Assembly: GCA_009746045.1 (NCBI GenBank)
Contig: RPFO01000063.1
Span: 1-24,561, forward strand
Direction of reading: 5' to 3'
Length of the DNA: 24,561 bases
From: Mesostigma viride
Lineage: Eukaryota; Streptophyta; Mesostigmatophyceae; Mesostigmatales; Mesostigmataceae
Below the pieces are notes generated by a model that had not been told where the DNA came from, made no database searches, and was given only the letters and a program-made list of their open reading frames with translations. Below are positions 16,829 through 24,561 of this stretch, one piece after another (position 1 is the first letter of the stretch; each line of letters begins with the position of its first letter). The position numbers were made by a program, and so were the translations under genes.

Positions 16829-19123
16829 CCTTTGACAGATGACTAGCCGTTGCTCTTGATCGAACGTGCCCGCCAGGCGAAAGGAGCTTTTTGCAGTAGT
16901 CGACGGCACGCCCCAACATCCCCCCCCAGACGCCCCCGAATTCCCCTTCGAGCCTCCCTCCCCTCCCCCCCCCTCCTTCCCCCCTTCCCCCGATGCGCCG
17001 GTCGACCCGCCCCCCTCTCCGCCCTTCTCTCCGCCCCCCTCTCCGCCCTTTGACCCGCCCCCCTCTCCGCCCTTCGACCCGCCCCCCTCTCCGTCCTTCG
17101 ACCCCCCCCCTCTCCGCCCTTCGACCCCCCCCCTCTCCGCCCTTCGACCCGCCCCCCTCTCCGTCCTTCGACCCCCCCCCTCTCCGCCCTTCGACCCGCC
17201 CCCCTCTCCGCCCTTTGACCCGCCCCCCTCTCCGTCCTTCGACCCCCCCCCTCTCCGCCCTTCGACCCGCCCCCCTCTCCGCCCTTCGAACCCCCCCCTC
17301 TCCGTCCTTCGACCCGCCCCCCTTATCACCACCCTCATTCCCGCCCCCCTCATCATCGCCGGCACCATCATCACCAACCTCCTCCCCATCATCACCCCCA
17401 TGTGACCCGACATCCTCATCATCCCCCATTGAGACGTCTTCGGCCGAGGGGGTCTCCGAGGCGGCGCGCTTCCGGCGTTTCTTTTTGGTGCCAGCGCCTG
17501 CCGTCTCCAGCGGACGCTTCTGGGCTGCACCCGCAATTTCCTTGCCCGAACGGCCGTTGGGATTGGAAATATCCTCCCCCTCAGGCCGCTTCCCAAGTAC
17601 CTTCAGAAGGACCTTAAACCCATCCACCTGCTCCTTTGACCCAATGAAGATCACGGGTGGGTTGAAGAATCCCGTGAAATCGCCTAGGTACGACGACCAG
17701 GCGTCCTTCACACCATTGAAATCTCCACAATCCTTCGCCGCCTTCCAGTCCCTTTTCTCCACCCACGCACCCGTTCGACCCTTCAACAATTCCTCATCAT
17801 TCCACAGCTTCGCGTGGTGTTCCAAATTCAGCAGCCATATCCCATTCTTGATATCCGGCTGGTTCACCCCCCCCTTCCTCTTCACAACAAATTCGAACCC
17901 CTCCATTGCATTAAGTACCACTTGAGCCAACCGTGTCGGCCCATCGCTTTTCTCCCACGCGAAAGTCTTCATCATGAACTCACAGGTCGTTTCCCCGTCA
18001 GACCCGTAAATTTTCTTAGAAATCCACGGGCCCTGCTGCTCGATTTCGGATGCCAGCTCCTCCGACCCAAACTTCCGCGGGGGTTCCCGCTTCTCCCCCA
18101 CCTTTTTTTGGCGACCCGACTGGACGTCCTCTGCCTCGGCATGTTCGGCTTGGCCTTCCTCCGGCACAGCCCCCGTCACCACCACAGCCCCCGCCACAGG
18201 CTGTACGGGTTGGGGCACCACAGCCTGTTCGGTTGGGGGTTCGGGCGCAATCAGGACCCACCATTTCGTTTCCTCCTTGTGGGTCGTCCCAAAATCCGTC
18301 CTCTCCAGCAGTGCAAGTGGGAAGGTGGAATCGTCCCTCCCCGTTGGCCTGATAACCGCCCTTAGTCTCTTGGCAGCTACAGCGACCGTATCGGCCACCC
18401 TCTGAAGGGCGCTGTCGGATTCCGAAGGCTGCATCGGCAACCAGCCGAGGTCGCGTGGTTCGGGGTATTTCCCCAAATCGCGGTTGTAGATCATGAAAAG
18501 CTGGACCATCACCTCGCAGAAGATCTTGGCCATGTATGTCAGGTCATACAAGCACTGAGGAGGAACGTGTTTGGCCTTCACGGTTGCCATGATAGACGGC
18601 CAGAATCGAAAGCGGGCTAGACTCCTCCACCCTTCCTGTTTGATCCCCCCCCCTTCCTCATCACCCTTCCCTCCCCGTCCAGCTTGTCCGCTGCCACGAT
18701 GTCCAGAAACTCTGCAAGCTCCTTGGCCAGCTTGTCCTCAATCGGCATTCCACATCTACTGTCGTCGTTCGGAGCGACCGTTTCATCCTTCACAGCCGAG
18801 ATGAAGTCGTAGACTTGGGTTTTCTCCGATTCGGACAAACCACCCTCGTTCAATCGCCCTCCAACCCGCTCCTCACCACCCTCCTCCCCCTCCCCGTCCT
18901 TCCTTGCCTTCTCAGTGCTGCTTGAAACCCCATGAATCAAATTCCATATTTCTTTCTGGTCCTGAAGGGGCACCTCCGGCTTATCCCAGGATTCCTCCAT
19001 GTGCGTCTTGAAATAGTTGTGCACTTCCAGCAGCGCCGTCCCCCTCGACTTTTTGGAAACGGCCTCGTCTTCTGCATTCAGCCCCCCTCCGATCAGGGCA
19101 ACCCTCCGATGCGCCTCTCTCCC
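16829..19123 (-). CDS. Unrecognised large gene, second visible exon
   Basis: This follows the acceptor TGCATGCAG at 19124. The first ~155 codons are acidic and helical (SKKSRGTALLEVHNYF, then LAKELAEFLDIVAADK). At a run of nine G (18645-18653) the frame switches and then stays open to the donor at 16829. Later features are a conserved-looking block (LYDLTYMAKIFCEVMVQL), a Pro/Val/Ala-rich linker, a globular-looking segment (DWKAAKDCGDFNGVKDAW, then NPPVIFIGSK), a basic nuclear-localisation-like cluster (GTKKKRRKRA) near 17480-17500, an Asp/Glu/Gly-rich stretch, and a Gly/Arg/Lys repeat encoded by the 24/23-bp array at 17001-17330. It is probably a nuclear protein; the function is not recognised. 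Confidence 0.6.
17001..17330 (-). repeat. 24-bp coding tandem repeat with 23-bp variants
   Basis: Units of 24 bp (plus strand TTCGACCCGCCCCCC then TCTCCGCCC) would encode an octapeptide, GGGSKGGE or GGGSKDGE, on the minus strand. Five of about twelve units are 23 bp: where the others have CCCGCCCCCC, four have nine C and one has a C8 variant. Each one shifts the frame, so the conceptual protein cycles between Gly/Ser/Lys, Arg/Gly/Val and Arg/Ala/Glu readings. Confidence 0.8.
18645..18653 (-). other. G9 run at a frame switch
   Basis: Coding before this run is in one frame (ending RVMRKGG). After it, a second frame is open without a stop (IKQEGWRSLARF...) and leads directly into the conserved-looking block of the exon. 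Seven or ten G would fuse them. No splice consensus is seen at the run. Confidence 0.65.
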
Positions 19124-19831
19124 CTGCATGCATGAAATGTGAATCAGTGTTTGAGACAAAAAACGGTCATACAACACACGACCTGACATTTTGTCCTTAC
19201 ACTTTGGAAGATCGGCCGTTCCCGAACAAAAATCACACCCTAATTTCCAGTTTCCAACGGCCGTTGGCGCAAGAAAAATCACACCCTAATTTCCAGGTTC
19301 CAACGGCCGTTGGCGCAAGAAAAATGTCGACCGAATTTCCAGGTTCCAACGGCCGTTGGCGCAAGAAAAGTATCAACCAAATTTCCAGGTTCCAACGGCC
19401 GTTGGCGAAAGAAAAATCACACACTAATTTCCAGGTTCCAACGGCCGTTGGCGCGAGAAAAATGACACCCTAATTTCCAGGTTCCAACGGCCGTTGGCGC
19501 AAGAAAAATCACACACTAATTTCCAGGTTCCAACGGCCGTTGGCGCAAGAAAAATCACACCCTAATTTCCAGGTTCCAACGGCCGTTGGCGCAAGAAAAA
19601 TCACACCCTAATTTCCAGGTTCCAACGGCCGTTGGCGCAAGAAAAATGTCGACCGAATTTCCAGGTTCCAACGGCCGTTGGCGCAAGAAAAATATCAACA
19701 AAATTTCCAGGTTCCAACGGCCGTTGGCGAAAGAAAAATCACACACTAATTTCCAGGTTCCAACGGCCGTTGGCGAACAAAAATCACATCTAGTGCCTAC
19801 AACGTTCCCACACCCGATCCGTTATATTTAC
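19124..19831 (-). other. Intron 1 of the large minus-strand gene (708 bp)
   Basis: The donor GTAAATA follows ACGCAAAAG at 19832, and the acceptor TGCATGCAG ends at 19124. Both flanking exons are in phase 0 across the junction. Most of the intron consists of the 46-bp satellite at 19242-19793. Confidence 0.7.
19242..19793. repeat. 46-bp satellite with CCAACGGCCGTTGG palindrome, 12 copies
   Basis: Units begin AATTTCCAGGTTCCAACGG at 19242, 19288, 19334, 19380, 19426 and so on to 19748, an exact 46-bp period (11 steps of 46). Each contains the 14-bp perfect palindrome CCAACGGCCGTTGG followed by CGCAAGAAAAAT. A degenerate partial unit precedes the array at about 19211-19241. Variation is mostly in the spacer (CACACCCT, GTCGACCG, TATCAAC..). 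It lies wholly within intron 1. Confidence 0.95.
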
Positions 19832-20951
19832 CTTTTGCGTCCGCATGTCCTTCATGGGCGGGATCAGTGCTTCCCCCTCCACCTCCCAGCCCTTGAGCAC
19901 GTCCAGATTGGTGTACATGAACTTGTCCGCGTCCCTCACCAACCCCCTCCACAAATCAAACGCCTCCTCGGTTGTCTCCACGTACTTGCCCTTTTGTTTA
20001 CCGGCAATCTCGCCAGCTATCGCAGTCCTCACTTGCTCGTCTGAGCCCTCAAAAATCACGGACTTCAACATCTGCGTGTAGTGGTTGCCGTCCAGCACGG
20101 CAAACTGCGCAAACACGAAAGGCTTGTCGTACGCGAGCATGTAGCCCAACGCGGTGTTCGTGAGCTCAAGTACTGCCTCACGGTCAGATGCATCTGACCA
20201 CTCGGACGTATTCAAGTCCATGGTGATCAAATCCTGCGAGCACGCGGCCGCCATATCCTTCTTGGAGTGCGTCCGGAGAATGGCCCTCCCTTCCTCGGCC
20301 GTTGGCGAACGAAAGTATCCGAACCTCTGCACGGCACGGTCACTGTCCTCCCCCGTCAGTTTTTTAATTTTGTCAGAAAACCCTGGATTCTCTTCCAGCC
20401 AGGCATTGTAAGAATCGGGCTCCTGGTCTGCCAGCACCTGCCACGCAAACCGGAAGATCAGCACGGCACATTTTGCCTTCGTCAGACTTGTGCCGGCCCC
20501 CACGAACCACGGCGCGAGCCCCTTACAATTCCGCACCGTCACCGTCCGATGCCTCATTAGTTCCGGGAGTTGGCACAAGTTGTCTAAAGACCCGTACTTG
20601 AGTCGCAATCGCGGACCCCCCCACGATGTCGACATCGTCTGGCACTAGACGAAACTTCTGCCGCAGATGAAACGCCGCCTGTATGCTGTCAGTTAGGTTC
20701 TTGTCGTGCACATGAGAGGATGGCGCTGGCTCCCAGGAGTCCAAAATGCTGGGCTTCGCATTTCCAGCACGTGTCGTCAGCAGCCCCTTCCTCTCAAAGG
20801 TCTTCACAATCCCCGACCATAAGTCGGTGCCCGGAGCTCGTTGGCGCCAGTCCTCAAAAAATGTTGTGAGATGCCTTTCCGCCACCCCATGTTCAATCTT
20901 GTAAGCCCACCTCCTCCGCTCTTCCTCCGTTCTCTGCCTTGACGGACGCCC
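19832..20951 (-). CDS. Unrecognised large gene, first visible exon
   Basis: It either follows an acceptor (GTGATCAG at 20952) or starts at the in-frame ATG at 20972 (MFFACDQGRP..). The first ~110 codons are charged and helical (TEEERRRWAYKIEHG, then TTFFEDWRQRAPGTDLW). At a run of seven G (20616-20622) the frame switches, and the second frame continues to the donor at 19832 with globular-looking sequence: LKYGSLDNLCQLPEL, then KAKCAVLIFRFAWQVL, then GYMLAYDKPFVFAQFAVLDG, then FDLWRGLVRDADKFMYTN. With six G the exon would be 373 codons in one frame, in phase with exon 2. No known family is recognised. No paralogue or partner is visible nearby. Confidence 0.6.
20616..20622 (-). other. G7 run at a frame switch
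   Basis: Coding upstream ends DDVDIVGG in one frame, and downstream coding resumes PRLRLKYGSLDN in another. Six or nine G would join them. The two frames overlap only briefly, so an indel or slip at this run is the simplest reading. Confidence 0.65.
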
Positions 20952-20997
20952 CTGATCACATGCAAAAAACATACAGATACAGGGTCAGCTCACTTCC

Positions 20998-21298
20998 TTA
21001 GTGATTTCACTAATTCGGTAGATTAGTGATTCGATTTCACTAACGATTCGAGATTGCGATCCCGGGTCCGATCGGATACTCGTACTAATCTGCCGAATTT
21101 GGGGGGTTTCGACTTCGTTGACTTCAGTCAGACCCGAGTCATTAGTGGAAGTAACGTACTAACGATTCGCATGATTAGCACATTGAATGATGTCAGACTA
21201 ACGAGCCGAATTCATTGTACTAATGAAGCGAATTCACACTAAAGAAGCGATTCTGGCACTAACGAAGCGATTTCTGGCACTAACGAAGCGAACTCCAG
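20998..21298. promoter_or_regulatory. Cluster of ACTAA-N-GAAGCGA-like motifs upstream of the large gene
   Basis: About nine copies of a loose motif, CACTAACGAAGCGATT or variants (ACTAACGATTCG, ACTAATCTGCCGAAT, ACTAACGAGCCGAAT, ACTAATGAAGCGAAT), occur here, with one or two in the opposite orientation near 21005-21035. Four at 21200-21298 are regularly spaced at about 20 bp. The position between the minus-strand gene and a possible plus-strand transcript suggests a shared control region, but a decayed tandem repeat is equally possible. Confidence 0.4.
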
Positions 21299-21382
21299 CG
21301 TCGCTACTGTAGCCTACATGCGTCCTTTCGTGCTGCGTGCAGCGATGGCCACCGCGAGCGAGTCCTTTTAAGGGGACAGGAC

Positions 21383-21721
21383 ATGCCCGAATTTCTTGGC
21401 GCCGAAAAATTCGCCGTCCGAGGTGCCGTCCCTACTCTGAAAAGTGGGTGCACGGTGCGCGCACCCCTAGCGGAAGTGGCCATGGCGACTGCGTTCAGGC
21501 GAAATTACCACAATAGGGCAAGCGAAATGCACAATATTTACTCGAATGTTAAAGACGATGATTTTATGATGTTGGTTTGTGGCGGAAATCAGCTGGTTTA
21601 CAATATCGCTGATGTTTTTATATGCCATCGGCATGGGGGTAATCTGAATTTTTTGGTCGCGCGGAATGAAATAGAATTCATGATAGCGGCAGTAAAATCG
21701 TGGTTTTGGTGGTTGTTCTGA
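21383..21721 (+). CDS. Possible small plus-strand ORF, 112 aa
   Basis: The ATG at 21383 follows a GC-rich region and opens 112 codons ending WFWWLF. The sequence is protein-like in composition (MLVCGGNQLVYNIADVFIC, then LNFLVARNEIEFM) but has no motif I know. A good donor (ATCG then GTAAGTAA) lies at about 21800, after the stop, so this could be part of a spliced leader or a chance ORF. Confidence 0.22.
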   Translation: MPEFLGAEKFAVRGAVPTLKSGCTVRAPLAEVAMATAFRRNYHNRASEMHNIYSNVKDDDFMMLVCGGNQLVYNIADVFICHRHGGNLNFLVARNEIEFMIAAVKSWFWWLF

Positions 21722-21845
21722 CCGTGAAGCAGGCATTAATATCGGCAGCATCGAATTCTTAACCGAGCGGGTGCTTTTTGCCACATTTTTGGCCATTATC
21801 GGTAAGTAATTGTTCAGGCCTGCACAGTGCGTGTCTGACCTGTCC

Positions 21846-21998
21846 ATGGAAGAACGCCTGTTGTTGCGCGCCTGGGCTAGGGATTTCCGAGGGCAAGGTA
21901 CAGATTTGTCGCGAATGTTATCTGCTATCAGTGCTTTCTTCTATGAGCTCATCGTTCGAAGGTTTTTGCGTTCTTTTTGGGCAGTTTCCGCCAGCTAG
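21846..21998 (+). CDS. Possible small plus-strand ORF, 50 aa
   Basis: From the ATG at 21846 (context TCCATGG) it encodes an amphipathic, Leu/Arg-rich peptide (MEERLLLRAWARDF, then LSAISAFFYELIVRRFLRSF) ending at TAG 21996-21998. The frame extends upstream to 21810. No family is recognised; it is reported only because the composition is unlike random translation. Confidence 0.18.
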   Translation: MEERLLLRAWARDFRGQGTDLSRMLSAISAFFYELIVRRFLRSFWAVSAS

Positions 21999-21999
21999 C

Positions 22000-22389
22000 T
22001 CGCCGTGGCTTGCCGTTGTGTTGTCGAATACCTGGCAGCTTTAGATTGTTTTCGTTGATTTTGTGGTCAGGGCCGCTTCAGTCGCAGCCTATAGCTTCTC
22101 GGGAAGGTTTAAGGCATTTCATGAAACGTGTTCTGGCAAGGATGTTGTGTGTATGGACGCTTCTTGTTGTGTGAGAGTGACGCACCCTCTCTTCGCAGCG
22201 GCATCACAGCGCTCTTGCGCTGAAGGGCCGCCAATGGTTTCGTTGCATTTTATCGTGCAGGGATGGAAGTGTTATGGTGATGATAATATGGAGATATTGC
22301 ATTTGTGTGACTCCATGTAGATAGCTGCCACTAATAGTTTATTTGAGCTTTCCCTTGTTATGATGATGTGACAAGACTACGATGTGCTG
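22000..22389. other. Spacer with no supported gene
   Basis: Mixed-composition sequence. A plus-strand ORF (22063-22320) shows no domain or supporting splice signals. Nothing else was seen. Confidence 0.35.
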
Positions 22390-22416
22390 AGCCAACCATG
22401 GTTGACATGGTTGGCT
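22390..22416. repeat. Perfect 11-bp hairpin
   Basis: AGCCAACCATG, loop GTTGA, CATGGTTGGCT. The stem is perfect with 11 base pairs and a 5-nt loop. It is not followed by a T-run, and no adjacent gene is evident. Confidence 0.7.
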
Positions 22417-23633
22417 GCATGCAAGCTATGCATACCATGATCCTACTTGGTTCCTTGCCCTCCATAGTCCTGCTTGTTGCCCATGCCGGTTAGGGCAGTT
22501 TAGGAAGTGTTATAGTGTTGATGTGCTTGGTTGGCATCAACCTTACACTCTAACATGGGAGAAACATAGAAAATGCTGGTTAGGCATGTTAGTGCTACCA
22601 TCATTATTGCTATGCACATAGATACAAGGCTGGCCACGCTCGAGGGTGGTGAAGGCGTATGAGGTGCGTGGCCACCCCATTGTACTTTCTAAACATATTC
22701 AGCATGGTTTTGGTGTCTCCTTGATATTCAGCATGGTTTTGGTGCATGTTGGATGGCATATGAAGTGTCATTGTGCTTACCTGCTTACTTAGTGGTCCTT
22801 AGCGCCTTGTCAGGTGGTCACATATGAAGCCCATCAACCTGAGCAGTTCTTGTCACAATGACCCCCACCTTGAGCATGCGTTGTTGTCAGCATGCAAGAA
22901 CTAACTATATGTGCTTTGGTCAGTTTGCAGATGTCTTTGATGAAGGAGGTGCTAGTGTGGCTAAATGGTTACTAAAACCTCCTTGTACCGTCTTCGTGGG
23001 TGGCCGTCTTGGAATGGTGGTAACTTAAGCAGTTCTTGTCAGAATGGCGTCAAACCTTTAACATAGGAGGTACCATATGTGCAGAGGATGGTAGCATGTG
23101 GTTTGGCCAGTTTTCACATGGCTTGGATGGGTAAAGATGTGTTAGTGTGGTTGAATACTAGCTAAAACCTCCGTGCAACTGCATGTGCAGGTTTTATGAC
23201 GGGGAAATCACAGTCCTGGTCGATCAGACGAAGGATAAATACCTCAAGTCTTGGGTCGTGTACGCGTAAAACCCCTTTTCAAGCTCCTTCACGCATTTGG
23301 TGGTCTCTTACGCTCCCCCCCCCCCTCAACATGAGACTGTCCTTCATGCAGGACTTGACGGGTTTGTAAGGATTTGACTTTCAAACGGAGGTGCATGTCT
23401 TATTCACCAACATACGTCATTCAGAATTACGCACCCTGGAGACAAAATACATGAGCTGGTGCCTGCATGGCCGAATGTTGTGCACTCCCCTTGTATTATG
23501 CTGTGTAAGGGAATCAAGCAATTTAATTGACATGGGCTGCACATGCTAAGACCAAGGTAACACACATATATGGCCCAATATATCAAGGAGACAACCCAAT
23601 ATATGTCTTGATATATGTCCCAATGATTGATAT
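22417..23633. other. Intergenic DNA with local duplications, no supported gene
   Basis: A 29-bp tandem duplication (ATTCAGCATGGTTTTGGTG) lies at about 22696-22750. An imperfect ~188-bp tandem duplication covers about 22836-23190: AGCAGTTCTTGTCA at 22842 and 23028, and CTAAAACCTCC near 22972 and 23162. A C10 run lies at about 23317-23326. Short TATATCAA/TGATATAT repeats occur at 23575-23640. ORFs here are short and featureless. Confidence 0.5.
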
Positions 23634-23947
23634 ATCAAAGAGACAACCAGCGCAGGCCAGAAATCGGGAGAATCCGGACCATGGTAGCTCGAGCCTGCCG
23701 TTATCTTTTCCGCGTTTTCGAGTCGTTCAGGATGATGAAGATGAATGGTGATGGAAATGTGTATCCTTGTGCATTGAAATTATGACTGGCTTACGTGTGG
23801 AGCGACTAGATGACCTAGACGGTGGGGCCGGAAACAGCATGCTTGATCAGGGCGTGTGTTTCTAGCCTAACTGGCCGGGAGTGTCTAGTGGTGAGCACCA
23901 TTGCTGCGATCGCTCTCCCACCATTTACGAGGAAATACCCGCAAATG
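23634..23947 (+). repeat. Dispersed repeat family, copy C (longest)
   Basis: It contains both the segment shared with copy B (23634-23855, inverted relative to B) and the segment shared with copy A (23757-23947, same orientation). It lies outside the CACTA-type element, so the family is not restricted to that transposon. A short open frame ends VVQDDEDEW at 23749-23751; the equivalent frame in copy B lacks that stop. Confidence 0.8.
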
Positions 23948-24561
23948 GATATGTCCCAATGAATGAAGGTTCCTTTATTGGTACCCGCATGACTTAGTCT
24001 ACGTGATAATCAATTTATTAGTTAATTAATTTGTCCCAGTGATGATCAAAGTGTGACATTGTTATCCATTCCCACACAAGGCGTCCCCTGCCCCTTATTC
24101 TCTTTGTGTAACGGCGTAAGATAGGGATAGAAAGCACGATGCTTACTGTGCTCAATGTCTTCCCAACGGCAGCATCCTTCTACATTAATTAATTAATTAA
24201 TAGACACGTGACTGCGTTCTTATACATATATTAATTAATTTACCATTGCCACAGTCTATTAATTAATTAATTACCATTGCCACAGTGCCGTTACCATTGC
24301 CACTATTTGTATATCAAAGAGAAAACCAGATTACTTGTATTAATTGATTTGTCAAGGAGAAAACCATCTACCTACATAGTTAATCAATTAGTTAATTAAA
24401 CCTACCTAGTTAATCAATTAGTAAATTAAACGTAGCTATTTATCAACCGGCGGTAGTCATGCGTCCAACGGATTTCAGAATGGTGTTTGACATGAATCAC
24501 GGCCCACGGGCTTGAAAGTGTCTTCAATGGTACCTTCAAAGAAAGCTAGTAGAGGACATGG
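23948..24561. other. AT-rich DNA with TTAATTAA-type repeats, no supported gene
   Basis: ATTAATTAATTAAT runs occur near 24185, 24230 and 24260, interleaved with three copies of TACCATTGCCAC (24241-24300). A 34-bp near-tandem repeat (CCTAC.TAGTTAATCAATTA) lies at 24369-24430. No coding signal was seen to the window end. Confidence 0.5.

Noticed and set aside
18016-18365. Pro/Arg-rich plus-strand and Gly/Arg-rich minus-strand ORFs
   Set aside because: They are shadows of the second exon of the large minus-strand gene.
19242-19793. Possible CRISPR array (regular palindromic repeats)
   Set aside because: The whole 46-bp unit is conserved with no variable spacers, it lies in a eukaryotic intron, and no cas-like genes exist. 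The same reasoning applies to the 58-bp array.
23876-23930. tRNA-derived SINE promoter: GTCTAGTGGTGAGCAC resembles a tRNA A box (also in copy A)
   Set aside because: There is no B box (GGTTCGANNCC) at the expected distance in either copy, and no 3' A-tail.

Overview
This window is nuclear DNA from a eukaryote with a large, repeat-rich genome. The evidence is spliceosomal intron boundaries (GT..AG with matching phases), an LTR-retroelement polyprotein, a CACTA-type DNA transposon and at least six separate satellite or minisatellite arrays. There are no bacterial-style operons, tRNAs, rRNAs or CRISPR arrays. GC-rich genes set in AT-rich spacers would suit a green-lineage alga or another protist, but I cannot name the organism from the sequence.

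Layout. 1-3494 (minus): the 5' half of a Ty3/gypsy-like retroelement running off the left edge. It reads gag, CCHC zinc knuckle, retropepsin-like protease (DSG), and then, in the same frame, the start of a C5-cytosine-methyltransferase-like domain. 3495-4890: leader and probable LTR. 4898-6357: a 30-bp minisatellite. 6600-7055 (plus): a possible small intron-containing gene for a 55-aa zinc-ribbon protein. 7369-8905: a 1.3-kb uninterrupted polypurine tract followed by TGCG and TG microsatellites. 9195-14490: a 183-bp satellite split by a 4,392-bp CACTA-type element (9562-13953) with 12-bp TIRs, a TA target duplication, subterminal repeats and a DUF4216-like gene remnant. 14756-15390: a 58-bp satellite. 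15893-20951 (minus): a three-exon gene of about 1,410 codons, not recognised, whose frame is broken at G homopolymers and whose first visible intron carries a 46-bp palindromic satellite. 20998-21298: a cluster of ACTAA..GAAGCGA motifs that may be its upstream region. 21383-24561: possible small plus-strand ORFs, local duplications, a hairpin, a third copy of a dispersed repeat and TTAA-rich DNA.

The most interesting element is the retrotransposon polyprotein that carries a DNA-methyltransferase-like domain between protease and the (off-window) reverse transcriptase. Capture of cytosine methyltransferases by retrotransposons has been reported in dinoflagellates and charophyte algae, so this may be a further case. 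The second theme is that nearly every frame break in an otherwise intact coding region lies at a run of 7-11 G residues. This points to homopolymer sequence errors, or less likely to frameshifting, rather than to random decay.
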